A DNA stretch of 64,000 nucleotides. Source: UBA1479 sp002706405. GTDB taxonomy: Bacteria > Pseudomonadota > Alphaproteobacteria > Rhodospirillales > Casp-alpha2. Where the stretch lies: positions 1 to 64,000 of the forward strand of contig CAXATO010000008.1 of assembly GCA_963972255.1 (NCBI GenBank), given 5' to 3'. The notes under the pieces were generated by a model. The model saw only the letters and a list, made by a program, of their open reading frames with translations. It had not been told where the DNA came from and searched no databases. Below are positions 43,067-51,880 of this stretch, piece after piece. The position numbers and the translations under genes are program-made. Positions within the stretch are counted from its first letter, which is position 1. Every line of letters begins with the position of its first letter.

Positions 43067-43894
43067 ATGAGTTCAAGCATTACACCCTTTGCATATACCT
43101 TAGCCAAAACCCAGTTGGCGGGGCAGCGCGTGGCGTTTGAACTTCAGTTCAGCATGCTGCAGAACGCGCTTATCAATAATCATAACAAGAAGATCGAGAA
43201 GATTGCCGACACCCCGCGTAGCACCGAGATCGAAATCGAGCAGCTACAGAAACGGGCTGAAAAACTGATCGGATCGGTCCCGGCGATTGAGACCTTTCGC
43301 CAGGGAAACCTGAATAACATGGGGGCCCTGGAAGCGATTTTCGAAGAAATCACGACCCTATTCCAGACTTTCAATCAGGATGCGACCGTCGACGCCGACG
43401 AAGTTGCGGCCTTTGAGGCGCAGCGTGACCGTGTCGTGGAGAAAATCGAAAACCTGTACCTGGTTTCTCATCCCGATTTGAGCGATGCGGATGTCATCAA
43501 AAATCTCAAGGCTGATGTCGATGCGGTCCGCTCCCTGGAACTGGTGGTCGGGGATCTGACCGACAATCAGGAAGTTGCGGACGCGTTGTCGAACTTGCAG
43601 ACAGAAGTGTCCATCGCCATTACGGTGACGCAGAACACGGTTTCGACGGCGCTGGATCTGGAGCAGAAAATTCAGGCTGAATTCGCCGATGTTGAATCGG
43701 ACTTGTTCGAATTGACCAGCGAAGAACAGGCCAGGCGCGAAACCGAGATTTCCAATCTGGAAACCGATCTGGGGAACCTGTTGCGGGCAATTTCAATCTC
43801 GTTTGAAATCAACGCGGGCCTCAGCGATGCCTTGACCAATCGACTGAAGCCTCAGGTGCCGCCGCCGGGCTCCGCGGTCAACATCATTTCCTAG
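43067..43894 (+). CDS. Helical protein of unknown function next to the flagellar genes
   Basis: 275 aa, not recognised. It is almost entirely predicted helix with heptad-like stretches (e.g. EIEIEQLQKRAEKLIGSVPA and DVIKNLKADVDAVRSLELVV). The N-terminus (SSSITPFAYTLAKTQLAGQR) is uncharged and flexible, like export signals of axial flagellar proteins. There are no Cys residues, as is common for secreted flagellar subunits. It has no signal peptide and ends in a Pro-rich tail (PQVPPPGSAVNIIS). An exported filament-associated or chaperone-type role is possible but unproven. It is preceded by an inverted repeat. Confidence 0.6.
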   Translation: MSSSITPFAYTLAKTQLAGQRVAFELQFSMLQNALINNHNKKIEKIADTPRSTEIEIEQLQKRAEKLIGSVPAIETFRQGNLNNMGALEAIFEEITTLFQTFNQDATVDADEVAAFEAQRDRVVEKIENLYLVSHPDLSDADVIKNLKADVDAVRSLELVVGDLTDNQEVADALSNLQTEVSIAITVTQNTVSTALDLEQKIQAEFADVESDLFELTSEEQARRETEISNLETDLGNLLRAISISFEINAGLSDALTNRLKPQVPPPGSAVNIIS

Positions 43895-43938
43895 TCGTCA
43901 GAATCTTTAGCGCGCCGCGGCGAAACCCATAAGTGGGG

Positions 43939-45897
43939 CTATTCGGCCGCTTTGTCGCGGGCCTCCACCAGTTCCTGATAGATCGTTTCGAGGGCCCGGA
44001 CCTTGACTCGCGGATTGAACAGTGCCGTGCTTTTCAATGAATCGCGAAGCTTGCTGCGCAGAGAAGCCAATTTATCGATGTCGCCGCTGATCGATTGAAC
44101 CGTCGCGGTAAGGTCCTCGACGGTCTCGGCGACCCATTCGGCTCTCTCGGCGGCCTGTAGGACGCTTTTCGCTGCGCATCCGATGTGTGCGTCCTCGTTA
44201 AGGGCGACGACGGGAACCCCCATCCACAGACTTTCGAGAAGACGGATCGGCCGGTGTGCCGCGCCGGGAACGACAAGCAGGTCGATGCGGCGCCAGAAGT
44301 CGTGGTCGACGCTGAATTTGTCCTGTTGGCGGTTCTCGTCGAACACGTCGATCCGGTCGGCGACCCCAGTGGCGGCGAACAATTCACCGATACGCCGCCG
44401 AGGATAGCCGTCCAGGTGCCCGGTTGCGCCGAACAGAACGCGGCTGCCTGGCGTTGCTTTCAGCAGCTGTGTTAGAACCTCGACCGCGCGCTCGCTCAAG
44501 CTCGACAAATCGCAGATGGCGCCGAAAGTGATTTCACCCGATTGCGTGGCCGGCGGCGGCGTCAATTCCGGAAGCATTTGCGACGGGCTGGAACTCCAGA
44601 TGCTCGGTGAAATTGAATGGAGGCTTTGCCCGGCACACAATAAATCGTCCAGCGCCGTTTTGTAGGCGGCATCTCCGATGATGTGGTTGATCCATGGCAG
44701 CCCGGCGCCGCCGAACCCGGCGATTCCGACCTGGATCGATGATGGGTGCATGGCGAGCAGCCCGGCCCGGTTATCCGTTTCCGGGGAACACAAATCGACA
44801 AGGATATCGATCTCGTCGCCACCGATCACGATGGCGCCGGTCTCGTCATCAAGGTTCCAGACGTACCGCGACGCATCCGCGCGGTTCGCCATTTGCTGCT
44901 TGAACGCGCTTTCGCCTTGGGTCTGTTGATAGAGATGGACTTCAAACCTGGATCTGTCGTGGTAACGGAGGATCGGCTCCAGAAAGGCCATCATATCCAC
45001 GTCGGCGAGGGCATTCGAAAGATAGGCGATATGGATCTTCGCCTTTCTTTCGGTCGAGGGCATGGCTTCGTTCGGGCGTCCGGGGGCCTTGATGCCGTGG
45101 GCCGCAATGGCCTTTCTCAACTCTTGGCGCGTATCCGCTGATAGGTCGGGCAGGGTGTCTGCCAGACTAAATGCAGCCGCGGCCAAAGGCAGCGGCGCGT
45201 CCATGTTGTCGAGAACGTTCTTGAAGTGAAAGGCGGCCGGCGCGAACGCCCCGATGGCCTGGCAGACGCGCCCGGCCTGAAGCTGGTTGCCGCAGTCTTC
45301 CGGGGCATTGTTCGCGGCTGTCGCGGCGTGATTGATCGCGTTTTCAAACTGGCCCAGTTTGAGACAGGCGCCGGCGAATTCACGATGGGTGTCCACATCC
45401 CCGGGAACGATTTGAAGATGGCGGTCAAACTCCCGGGCGGCATCCTCATACAGATGATGCGCCATTTTGATCAGGCCATTGATGTGGTGACGCGGCAGAT
45501 TGGCATTCTCCAACGATTTGAAATAATTGGAAAAGTCCGCCGGAAGAAGGTTTCGCGCGTGTGGGTGCGGCTCCAGCGCCGTGGAAAGCTTCGCGTAGTA
45601 GAGGCCTTCGGTCAGGTTGCCGACCCGGGTATGGAGGCTGGCCAGGGCTTCCGAATATTCCAGGCAATCGGGGTCGGCCTTATGGGCCGCTTCGATGAGC
45701 ACCAAGCCTCTGCCGAGTTCGTCCAGGGTGACGGCGGCAAGTCCCATGAGATAGATGGTTTCAGGAGAATCCGGGTTCTCGGCCTGAAGGCCATCGATGA
45801 TTTCAAGCGCCGCGTCCGTCTCGCGGGCAAGCAACAGACTGCAGGCCTCATCGACACGGTCATAAAAATCAGAGGAGGATTCGGGCTGATCGCTCAT
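43939..45897 (-). CDS. TPR-GT41 (OGT/SPINDLY-like) glycosyltransferase
   Basis: 652 aa. Residues 15-250 are TPR-like helices (ETIYLMGLAAVTLDELGRGL; DTHREFAGACLKLGQFENAI). From about 290 the O-GlcNAc-transferase-type GT-B domain starts (AKIHIAYLSNALADVDMMAF). It has the motifs IQVGIAGFGGAGLPWINHII, DLLVVPGAAHRPIRLLESLW and MGVPVVALNEDAHIGCAAKS. In OGT the usual first segment contains HxxGxxxxPxxM; here it is Gly-rich and divergent. Such proteins glycosylate flagellin in several bacteria. It is the third flagellin-glycosyltransferase candidate, 79 bp downstream of flaF. Confidence 0.83.
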   Translation of the reverse strand: MSDQPESSSDFYDRVDEACSLLLARETDAALEIIDGLQAENPDSPETIYLMGLAAVTLDELGRGLVLIEAAHKADPDCLEYSEALASLHTRVGNLTEGLYYAKLSTALEPHPHARNLLPADFSNYFKSLENANLPRHHINGLIKMAHHLYEDAAREFDRHLQIVPGDVDTHREFAGACLKLGQFENAINHAATAANNAPEDCGNQLQAGRVCQAIGAFAPAAFHFKNVLDNMDAPLPLAAAAFSLADTLPDLSADTRQELRKAIAAHGIKAPGRPNEAMPSTERKAKIHIAYLSNALADVDMMAFLEPILRYHDRSRFEVHLYQQTQGESAFKQQMANRADASRYVWNLDDETGAIVIGGDEIDILVDLCSPETDNRAGLLAMHPSSIQVGIAGFGGAGLPWINHIIGDAAYKTALDDLLCAGQSLHSISPSIWSSSPSQMLPELTPPPATQSGEITFGAICDLSSLSERAVEVLTQLLKATPGSRVLFGATGHLDGYPRRRIGELFAATGVADRIDVFDENRQQDKFSVDHDFWRRIDLLVVPGAAHRPIRLLESLWMGVPVVALNEDAHIGCAAKSVLQAAERAEWVAETVEDLTATVQSISGDIDKLASLRSKLRDSLKSTALFNPRVKVRALETIYQELVEARDKAAE

Positions 45898-45976
45898 GGA
45901 TGTTTCCGTCTTGAATCAACGTGCTATCTGAGGCGGGAGAAGAGGACAGGCCAGGGCTGGTCACCAATCGAGGCGG

Positions 45977-46468
45977 TCACGCTTCCGTATCGATATTTAT
46001 ACGCTCGGTCGGCGGCTCCGGGGGCTCGTCCGACGGCGCGATGTTCTGCCCCTGGGCCTGTGCATCGGATTCCGCGTCCTCCTCGACCGGGATTTCCATC
46101 AGGCCGGCAGCGATATTTCGGTTGATGTCGATCAGGACCGTCAGGGTTTCGGGCGTCGGATTCACCAACGCGCCGATCGTGTGCTTATCGACGAATTTGC
46201 ACAACGTCAGCATGTTGATGCGAATCTCTTCCGGCACCTCGGTGCGTTCGACAGTCAATTCCGCCTGAAAAATGGTCCACAACCGCCAGTTCAGGCGTAA
46301 TGCGGCCTTGCGGGCATCCTTGGTAGCTTTTTCATCACCGGCATCATAGGTGATTGAAACGGCCATGCGTTTGGCTGCCTCGATCAGCGCCCAAGCCTCT
46401 GTTTTTGCCGGATTTCCACCGGTCGGCCGACGCTCGTATTTTTTTACTTGGTTCTCGTACGGAGGCAT
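45977..46468 (-). CDS. flaF: Flagellar regulator FlaF
   Basis: 163 aa. The FlaF domain occupies residues 5-120: NPAKTEAWALIEAAKRMAVS, KAALRLNWRLWTIFQAELTV and KFVDKHTIGALVNPTPETLT. In Caulobacter FlaF is needed for flagellin production and acts with FlbT, often beside it. The last 40 residues are an acidic, Pro/Glu-rich tail (EEDAESDAQAQGQ) absent from short FlaF proteins. The ATG has no clear Shine-Dalgarno. It lies upstream of the GT41-like gene and downstream of flgL, 18 kb from flbT. Confidence 0.9.
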   Translation of the reverse strand: MPPYENQVKKYERRPTGGNPAKTEAWALIEAAKRMAVSITYDAGDEKATKDARKAALRLNWRLWTIFQAELTVERTEVPEEIRINMLTLCKFVDKHTIGALVNPTPETLTVLIDINRNIAAGLMEIPVEEDAESDAQAQGQNIAPSDEPPEPPTERINIDTEA

Positions 46469-46623
46469 TGATTCTATTACACACCCAGAGTTACCTGACG
46501 ATCCAACTTAGCACGTGATCTTCGTGAAATTAAGTTGTCATAAGGTTAATGCGGCCAACCGACATTGGCGTCAATATATCCTTATAGCATCAAGAAGTTA
46601 GGTGCTGTGACGGCGATCAATCG

Positions 46624-49041
46624 CTATATGAAGTTGGTCAGTGACAACTGACGCACCCGCGCGAAGGTCTGATAGGACGCCTCCAAGGTGCGCTGGGTAT
46701 CCAACAGCTTGGTAATCGCTTGCAAGGGGTCGATATCCTCGATCGCCGAGATGCTGTTTTCAAACGACGAGATAATCTCTTCATTCGACTTCTTCATGTC
46801 GTTGATCAGCACCGAGCGATAGCCGAGGATAATCTGCATCTCTTCGATGTTGCTGTCCAACTCGGCCCCGAACGGTGGGGGCTGGTTGTTGGTCCGGTCC
46901 AGCGCATCATCCATCAGGTAAAGGCTTTCACTGATGCGGTTTTGATTTTGGTCGAGACCGCCCTCGGTGCCGGTTTCACCTTGCAGGATAAGGAACATGC
47001 CGCGGATTGCTTTCTCGAACGCCGGGTCGATGCCCGTGATGTCGAATTCGAACGATTGCGCTTCACTAACGCGGTGGATCTGGGTCGAGGTATCGCCCTT
47101 GTAATAGCTGGTTGCCGAGATGGTGCCGACCGTACCGCCGACGCTGATCGTACCGGCGGTTTGGACAGGCGTGGTGTCGTCGACCGCGTCGGTCGGGATC
47201 AAAGTCGCCGTTTGCCCATCCGATGAAACGGAGGCGATCGTATACGTGTTGTCGTTCAGGCCGCCCGTGGTGCCGGCGAAGGTGACGCGCGTTCCAGCCG
47301 GCAGATTGTTGCCGTCGAGGTCACGGAAATAGCCACCGCCCAGGGTGATGGTGTCCGCGTCCGGATCGTTGTCGGCATAGGTGATCGACCCACTTCCGGC
47401 CAGGACGGCTGCCGTTTCGGTCGCGGTGCCGCCGGCGAGGTTGTCGGTGGCGACCAGAGTCGCGGTCGTGCCATCGGTGGAAATGGAGTCGATCGTGTAG
47501 GTGCCGTCGTTGCCGGTGCCGCCGCTGACGGTGATCCGCGTGCCGGCCGGCAACAGGTTGCCCTTTGCGTCGGTGAAGGTCGCGCCGGTGAGAGCGATCG
47601 TGTCCTGGCCGGCGCCGCCATCCGTGAAAACAACCTCGTCGGCGCCGGCGGCGCCGGCATCGAAGTAGAAATTCCGTTCCGCCGCGTTGAACGAGAATGG
47701 CTGGGTGTTCAGTGACACAACACCCGTGTTCACGGTGGGAACGGTGGCATCCAGGCTTTCGTCGGACGCCAGGGTGATTGTCACGTTCACGCCGTCATCG
47801 GCGACACTCTGAACCGTGAAAATTTTGCCGTCGTTTTCCGTATCGGTGTTATTGATCTTGATGCGCTGCCCGGCCTCCAGGGTACCGAAGGTGGCGGTAT
47901 TGGCGATCAGTTGGTCTTCGCCGTCGGGGCCCGTTCCGATGGAGAAGGTCAGGGGATTGGCGCCGCCCAGGGTTTCGAGCGTGCTGTTGGCGCCGCCGTC
48001 GGATACGAAACGCTGGCTTTCGATGACCAGGTCCGTGCCGTCGTTGCTGGCGACCGTGAACGATCCGTTGTTGTCGGTCGTGCCGGAGATGGTCACGACC
48101 GAGCCTTCGGGAATGGCGTCCAAGGCGTCCGCATTGATGGCGGTGATCGTATTGGTGCGGCGGTCGAAGGTCACTTCGGCGCTGATGGCGGTCGTAAACC
48201 GGGGGTCTTCGGGGTTGGGGTAGGTGAATTCCGCGAAGATCGGCGCGAGGGTGGTGCCTTCATCCGTCAGTTGTTCCGTCCGCACGTCGATCCACAACCC
48301 GTTGGGGTCCACGCTGTCGACCGTATAGACGCCGTCGTTCAATCCGCCGACCGTGCCGGACACGGTGATCGTCGTCCCGGCTGCAATGTTCTGGAACTGG
48401 CCGCTAGAGGCTGTCGTGTTGATTCGGCTTTTGCCGGTCCCGGCGTCGGTCTGCTCGAAAGTTAGATGGGCCGGGTCCAGATTGACGCTGCTGCGGCTGA
48501 TGGAGAAATTTTCCAGATGCGCTTCGCGTGTCGTCGGGAAAGTGACGCGCGCGCCGTCATAAACCGATTGGAAATCCGAAATCGAGGACAGGCCAAAGCT
48601 GATCGGTTCCGTGCGGATGGTGCCGCCGCCGAAGACATACCGGCCATCGGCTTCCGTATTCAGCAGGTTCTGAATGTTCTTCAGGGCGCGAAAGGCATCG
48701 GCCTGAATCTGTTCAACCCGCTCAGGGTCTGTCGCGTCGCCATTGGAGAATTCCATCAGCAGTTCGCGAAAGTCGCGGATCGCGCCCTGGACGCCCTCCA
48801 CGGCCGTCGTCTGGATATCGAGGCGAAGCTGCGCCTGCACATTGTTTGAATTGAAGCGCTCCAGAGTGGCTTTGGCATTCTCGATGTTGAGAAGACGTTG
48901 CGAGGACGAGGCCAAGCCGCTGTAGAGCTGGGTCCGTTTCTCCGTACCGACCTGGGTTTCCAGATCCAGCAGTGTCTTCTGCGTCTGCAGAAAACGGCTG
49001 ATCAGAACGGTATTCGAGGCGGAACTGGAAATTCTAGTCAT
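46624..49041 (-). CDS. flgL: Hook-filament junction protein FlgL, greatly enlarged
   Basis: 805 aa against roughly 300-350 for typical FlgL. The N-terminal region (residues 1-180; TRISSSASNTVLISRFLQTQ and GDATDPERVEQIQADAFRAL followed by KNIQNLLNTEADGRYVFGGG) and the C-terminal region (660-805; LQAITKLLDTQRTLEASYQT) are standard. The middle contains five copies of a beta module of about 55 residues (205-262, 292-345, 375-430, 478-540, 562-622). Each carries a G-x-x-I-x-V-x-GT core and NDGxYTIxSVSxDGxTxTL. The same module occurs singly in FlgE and the second hook protein. FlgL joins FlgK to the filament. Last gene of the flgI-J-N-K-L operon, 11 bp after flgK. Confidence 0.93.
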   Translation of the reverse strand: MTRISSSASNTVLISRFLQTQKTLLDLETQVGTEKRTQLYSGLASSSQRLLNIENAKATLERFNSNNVQAQLRLDIQTTAVEGVQGAIRDFRELLMEFSNGDATDPERVEQIQADAFRALKNIQNLLNTEADGRYVFGGGTIRTEPISFGLSSISDFQSVYDGARVTFPTTREAHLENFSISRSSVNLDPAHLTFEQTDAGTGKSRINTTASSGQFQNIAAGTTITVSGTVGGLNDGVYTVDSVDPNGLWIDVRTEQLTDEGTTLAPIFAEFTYPNPEDPRFTTAISAEVTFDRRTNTITAINADALDAIPEGSVVTISGTTDNNGSFTVASNDGTDLVIESQRFVSDGGANSTLETLGGANPLTFSIGTGPDGEDQLIANTATFGTLEAGQRIKINNTDTENDGKIFTVQSVADDGVNVTITLASDESLDATVPTVNTGVVSLNTQPFSFNAAERNFYFDAGAAGADEVVFTDGGAGQDTIALTGATFTDAKGNLLPAGTRITVSGGTGNDGTYTIDSISTDGTTATLVATDNLAGGTATETAAVLAGSGSITYADNDPDADTITLGGGYFRDLDGNNLPAGTRVTFAGTTGGLNDNTYTIASVSSDGQTATLIPTDAVDDTTPVQTAGTISVGGTVGTISATSYYKGDTSTQIHRVSEAQSFEFDITGIDPAFEKAIRGMFLILQGETGTEGGLDQNQNRISESLYLMDDALDRTNNQPPPFGAELDSNIEEMQIILGYRSVLINDMKKSNEEIISSFENSISAIEDIDPLQAITKLLDTQRTLEASYQTFARVRQLSLTNFI
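47167..48429 (-). repeat. Five tandem copies of a beta module within flgL
   Basis: Protein-level repeats spanning about 420 residues. Copies 4 and 5 share LLPAGTRITVSGGTGNDGTY and NLPAGTRVTFAGTTGGLNDN with SISTDGTTATLVATD and SVSSDGQTATLIPTD. The underlying DNA of these two is also alike, as expected from duplication. Copies 1-3 are more divergent. Confidence 0.85.
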
Positions 49042-49052
49042 CGTCTACCCCT

Positions 49053-51371
49053 TTAGGACACAGCCTGTTCAAGGCGGTCGATCATTTCCTGAATAACGGA
49101 AATCACGCGCGCGGCAGCTGAAAATGCCTGTTCGAATACGATCAGATCGGCCAATTCTTCGTCCAGATTGACGCCACGAATGCTGTCGGATTTGAACTGC
49201 AGACTTTCGGTCAAGGCGCGTTGGCTGTCGATCTGCCGGTCGTTGGTATCCGCGAGCGAGGAATTACGCGAAATGATCGAGGATGCATATTCGGAGAAGC
49301 TGACGTTCAACGACGGCAGGCCGCCGGAGACCGAGAATGAGTTGGAGTTGGACAGCATTGCGGCCAGTTCTTCGGCAACACCGTTACTGCCGGGCGACGT
49401 CAGGTATTCACCGGCCTGGCCCTTCGTGGAGTCGAATTCCAGACGTCCGGACGAAACGAGGCTAGGGGCGGAAATGATGTCTTCTCGGATGGAAATCGCC
49501 GACGACGTCCGGACATCGGCTTCCTTCATGCCCAATTCGCTGAGCAGCGTCGTACCGGCGGTCGCCGGGGCGGCTCCGGGTGATTCGGAATGGGTAACGG
49601 TGAAGGATTTGCCGTCGTCGTGGGCGAGGCGCAAACGGAATCCCGAGCCATCCGGCACGACCGAGGCGGTGATATTTTCCACCGCGGGAAAGCTGGTGCC
49701 GGCGACGGGGGCGCCGACAGGATAGAACATCCCAGTGTTGTCCGTGCCACCGTTGTTGATCAGATCGGCGATCTGCTGCAGCGTCGCCCCCGCCGGGACC
49801 ACGATCTGACCCAGGTATTCGGCACCCGATCCCGTATCCGGCGTGTTGGCGTCGCGGAAGCTGAGGACCGCGGAGGTGCTCACGAAACTGGAGCTGAGCA
49901 CATTTGAATCATAGATGTTTTCCGCCAAACCATCGACGAACAGGTTGTTGAGACCAAAGAAATTCGAGAACCCGGAAACGGTTTCATCGACGGTTCCGTC
50001 ACCGTCTTTGTCAAACTGGATCGACGCGTCTTCGAAATCGCTGCCGTCCGCCGACGCGGTTTCATCACGGAGACCGAAGCCAAGCGATGTGTTGTTCAGG
50101 TTGATCGACAGCTGGCTCTGATCATTCAGCGTCACGGATGCCGAGGGCGCGCCGTTGAGCTGGAAAAAGTCTTCGAGCCGCGCCGCCAGTTCCGTGATGG
50201 TGATACCGCCGCTGTCGTCGGTGCCGTCACCGAAAGTTTGGCCGTTGCCCGTACCGCTCAGGATTTCCGACAGACGGATGGAAATCGTCTGGGCGCCATC
50301 GGCGTCCATCATCACAATGGCGACGTCGTCCGTTCCGCTGAGCGCGATCGTCTGTTCCTGGGGCAGGGTGAAGATGCGTTGGCCGGTCAATTCCTGATGA
50401 CCGGGATACGGCGTGCCGCGGTTATGGACCAGGTTGATCTGGTCGCGCAGCTGAGCCGCCAGCTCGTCCAGCTGCGCCTGCAAGTTCGGCAGAACATCAT
50501 CGCGCATATCCAGCAGGCCGGCCAATTGGCCGCCGCGGGCCTGGGTCGTCAGATCGTTGATGGCGAGGCGTTCGCCGACATAGATGCCGTCGATCTGGCC
50601 GCTGGCAACCGTCGAGGTTGAGCTCATGGCGGCTGCGGGTTCATGGGTGATCGTCGGCGGAATGGTATCGACCAGGGTCAGGCCCGAGGATGTGAACACC
50701 ACCACGTCGCCGTCATTGCGGGAGAAGAAGCGAATATCGACCAGTTCGGAAAGGCGGTCGATCTTGTTGTCGCGCTGATCTTCAAGGTCCGTGGTGTCAT
50801 TGCCGGTCGAACCGAAACGGATGATGTCGTCATTCAGCTGGTCGATGTCGGCTGTCAGCTGATTTATTTCCGTAACGACGGTCGCAATCTGCTGATCGGC
50901 TTGCAGGCGTAAATCCTGGATCGTGCGGCTCATGCTGGCGAACTTTTCGACCGCTGCCTGGGCCTGGCGGACAACTTCGCTCTGCTCAAGGACGCGGTCC
51001 GGCGATACGGCAAGAAGTTCCGCCGCCTCTTTGAATTCTTGAAGGATATGGGCGATGGACGTGTTGTCCCCCGGCGCGCCGAAGGTTTCCTGTAGGCGCT
51101 GGTAGTAGCCTTCCTGGACCGTCACGTTATTCAATTCGCCCAGCTCCTGGCGGATCGACTTGAGCAGGCCCTCGTCGACGACGCGGGTGAAGTCGGCGAT
51201 CGACACCCCCGCACCTTGGCCGGCCAGGACCACGGACTGCTGTTGAATGATCTTTCGCGAATACCCAACCGTATTCACGTTGGCGACGTTCTGGGAAACG
51301 ATGTTGAGCGCCGTCTGGTTTGCCAGCAGGCCGCTTTGTGCCGATCTCAGTGCTTGTGTGATGTCGCCCAT
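49053..51371 (-). CDS. flgK: Hook-filament junction protein FlgK
   Basis: 772 aa, longer than most. The rod motif LRSAQSGLLANQTALNIVSQ then NVANVNTVGYSRK opens it. Helical D1 segments follow (AHILQEFKEAAELLAVSPDR; VVTEINQLTADIDQLNDDII), and FKSDSIRGVNLDEELADLIV with FEQAFSAAARVISVIQEMID closes it. The centre includes an acidic DKDGDGTVDE loop (about 49980-50020) that resembles an EF-hand calcium loop. FlgK sits at the hook tip below FlgL. It follows the FlgN-like gene by 37 bp and precedes flgL by 11 bp. Confidence 0.95.
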   Translation of the reverse strand: MGDITQALRSAQSGLLANQTALNIVSQNVANVNTVGYSRKIIQQQSVVLAGQGAGVSIADFTRVVDEGLLKSIRQELGELNNVTVQEGYYQRLQETFGAPGDNTSIAHILQEFKEAAELLAVSPDRVLEQSEVVRQAQAAVEKFASMSRTIQDLRLQADQQIATVVTEINQLTADIDQLNDDIIRFGSTGNDTTDLEDQRDNKIDRLSELVDIRFFSRNDGDVVVFTSSGLTLVDTIPPTITHEPAAAMSSTSTVASGQIDGIYVGERLAINDLTTQARGGQLAGLLDMRDDVLPNLQAQLDELAAQLRDQINLVHNRGTPYPGHQELTGQRIFTLPQEQTIALSGTDDVAIVMMDADGAQTISIRLSEILSGTGNGQTFGDGTDDSGGITITELAARLEDFFQLNGAPSASVTLNDQSQLSINLNNTSLGFGLRDETASADGSDFEDASIQFDKDGDGTVDETVSGFSNFFGLNNLFVDGLAENIYDSNVLSSSFVSTSAVLSFRDANTPDTGSGAEYLGQIVVPAGATLQQIADLINNGGTDNTGMFYPVGAPVAGTSFPAVENITASVVPDGSGFRLRLAHDDGKSFTVTHSESPGAAPATAGTTLLSELGMKEADVRTSSAISIREDIISAPSLVSSGRLEFDSTKGQAGEYLTSPGSNGVAEELAAMLSNSNSFSVSGGLPSLNVSFSEYASSIISRNSSLADTNDRQIDSQRALTESLQFKSDSIRGVNLDEELADLIVFEQAFSAAARVISVIQEMIDRLEQAVS

Positions 51372-51408
51372 GGTCGTTCAGTTCCCGTGTGGTCGGTCGA
51401 AAGGCGGT

Positions 51409-51852
51409 TTAAAGGTTCTGGTCAAGAGTTACGGCGACGGAATTGGCAGCCGCGCGGGTGCCTTCCTTGCCGGTACGGCCGTTTTTCGAATAGGTGCCGG
51501 AATGAGGAACGGCCTTTTGCACGGCCTCGGCGAACAGATCGATCACCTGCTTGTTGGCGGTCATGCCAACCTCAAGGCGCATGGTGTTCTCGCCGACCGC
51601 ATTGGCCAGGCGGGTGCCCGCCGTCGTCAGCTTCTCGTGCAGGTCCGGTTCGATCGCCTTCCAGTCCAGGTTGGCTTCATCGAGGTCTTTCATGCTGTTT
51701 TCGTAAAGGCGTGCGAGTGTCGCCTTGTCCTCCAGCGTGGCCTCGACATCGAGGAACCGGCGTTCTTCGAGCGCCAAGTTCTCGGCTTCGATCAAGTCGC
51801 TCAGTTGGTCGGTCAGTTCGACCATCTTTTCAAGGCGTTCCATCGGTTCCAT
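51409..51852 (-). CDS. FlgN-like flagellar export chaperone
   Basis: 147 aa, mostly helical (LEKMVELTDQLSDLIEAENL; EDKATLARLYENSMKDLDEA). The C-terminal half (TRLANAVGENTMRLEVGMTA then NKQVIDLFAEAVQKAV) is the FlgN-type amphipathic region that holds FlgK and FlgL before export. Its position directly upstream of flgK and flgL supports the assignment. Start: ATG at 51852 with GGAGG 10 bases upstream; a longer frame overlaps flgJ and is not needed. Confidence 0.8.
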   Translation of the reverse strand: MEPMERLEKMVELTDQLSDLIEAENLALEERRFLDVEATLEDKATLARLYENSMKDLDEANLDWKAIEPDLHEKLTTAGTRLANAVGENTMRLEVGMTANKQVIDLFAEAVQKAVPHSGTYSKNGRTGKEGTRAAANSVAVTLDQNL

Positions 51853-51880
51853 CAGATTGTGTCCTCCTGTCGGGCGCGCC

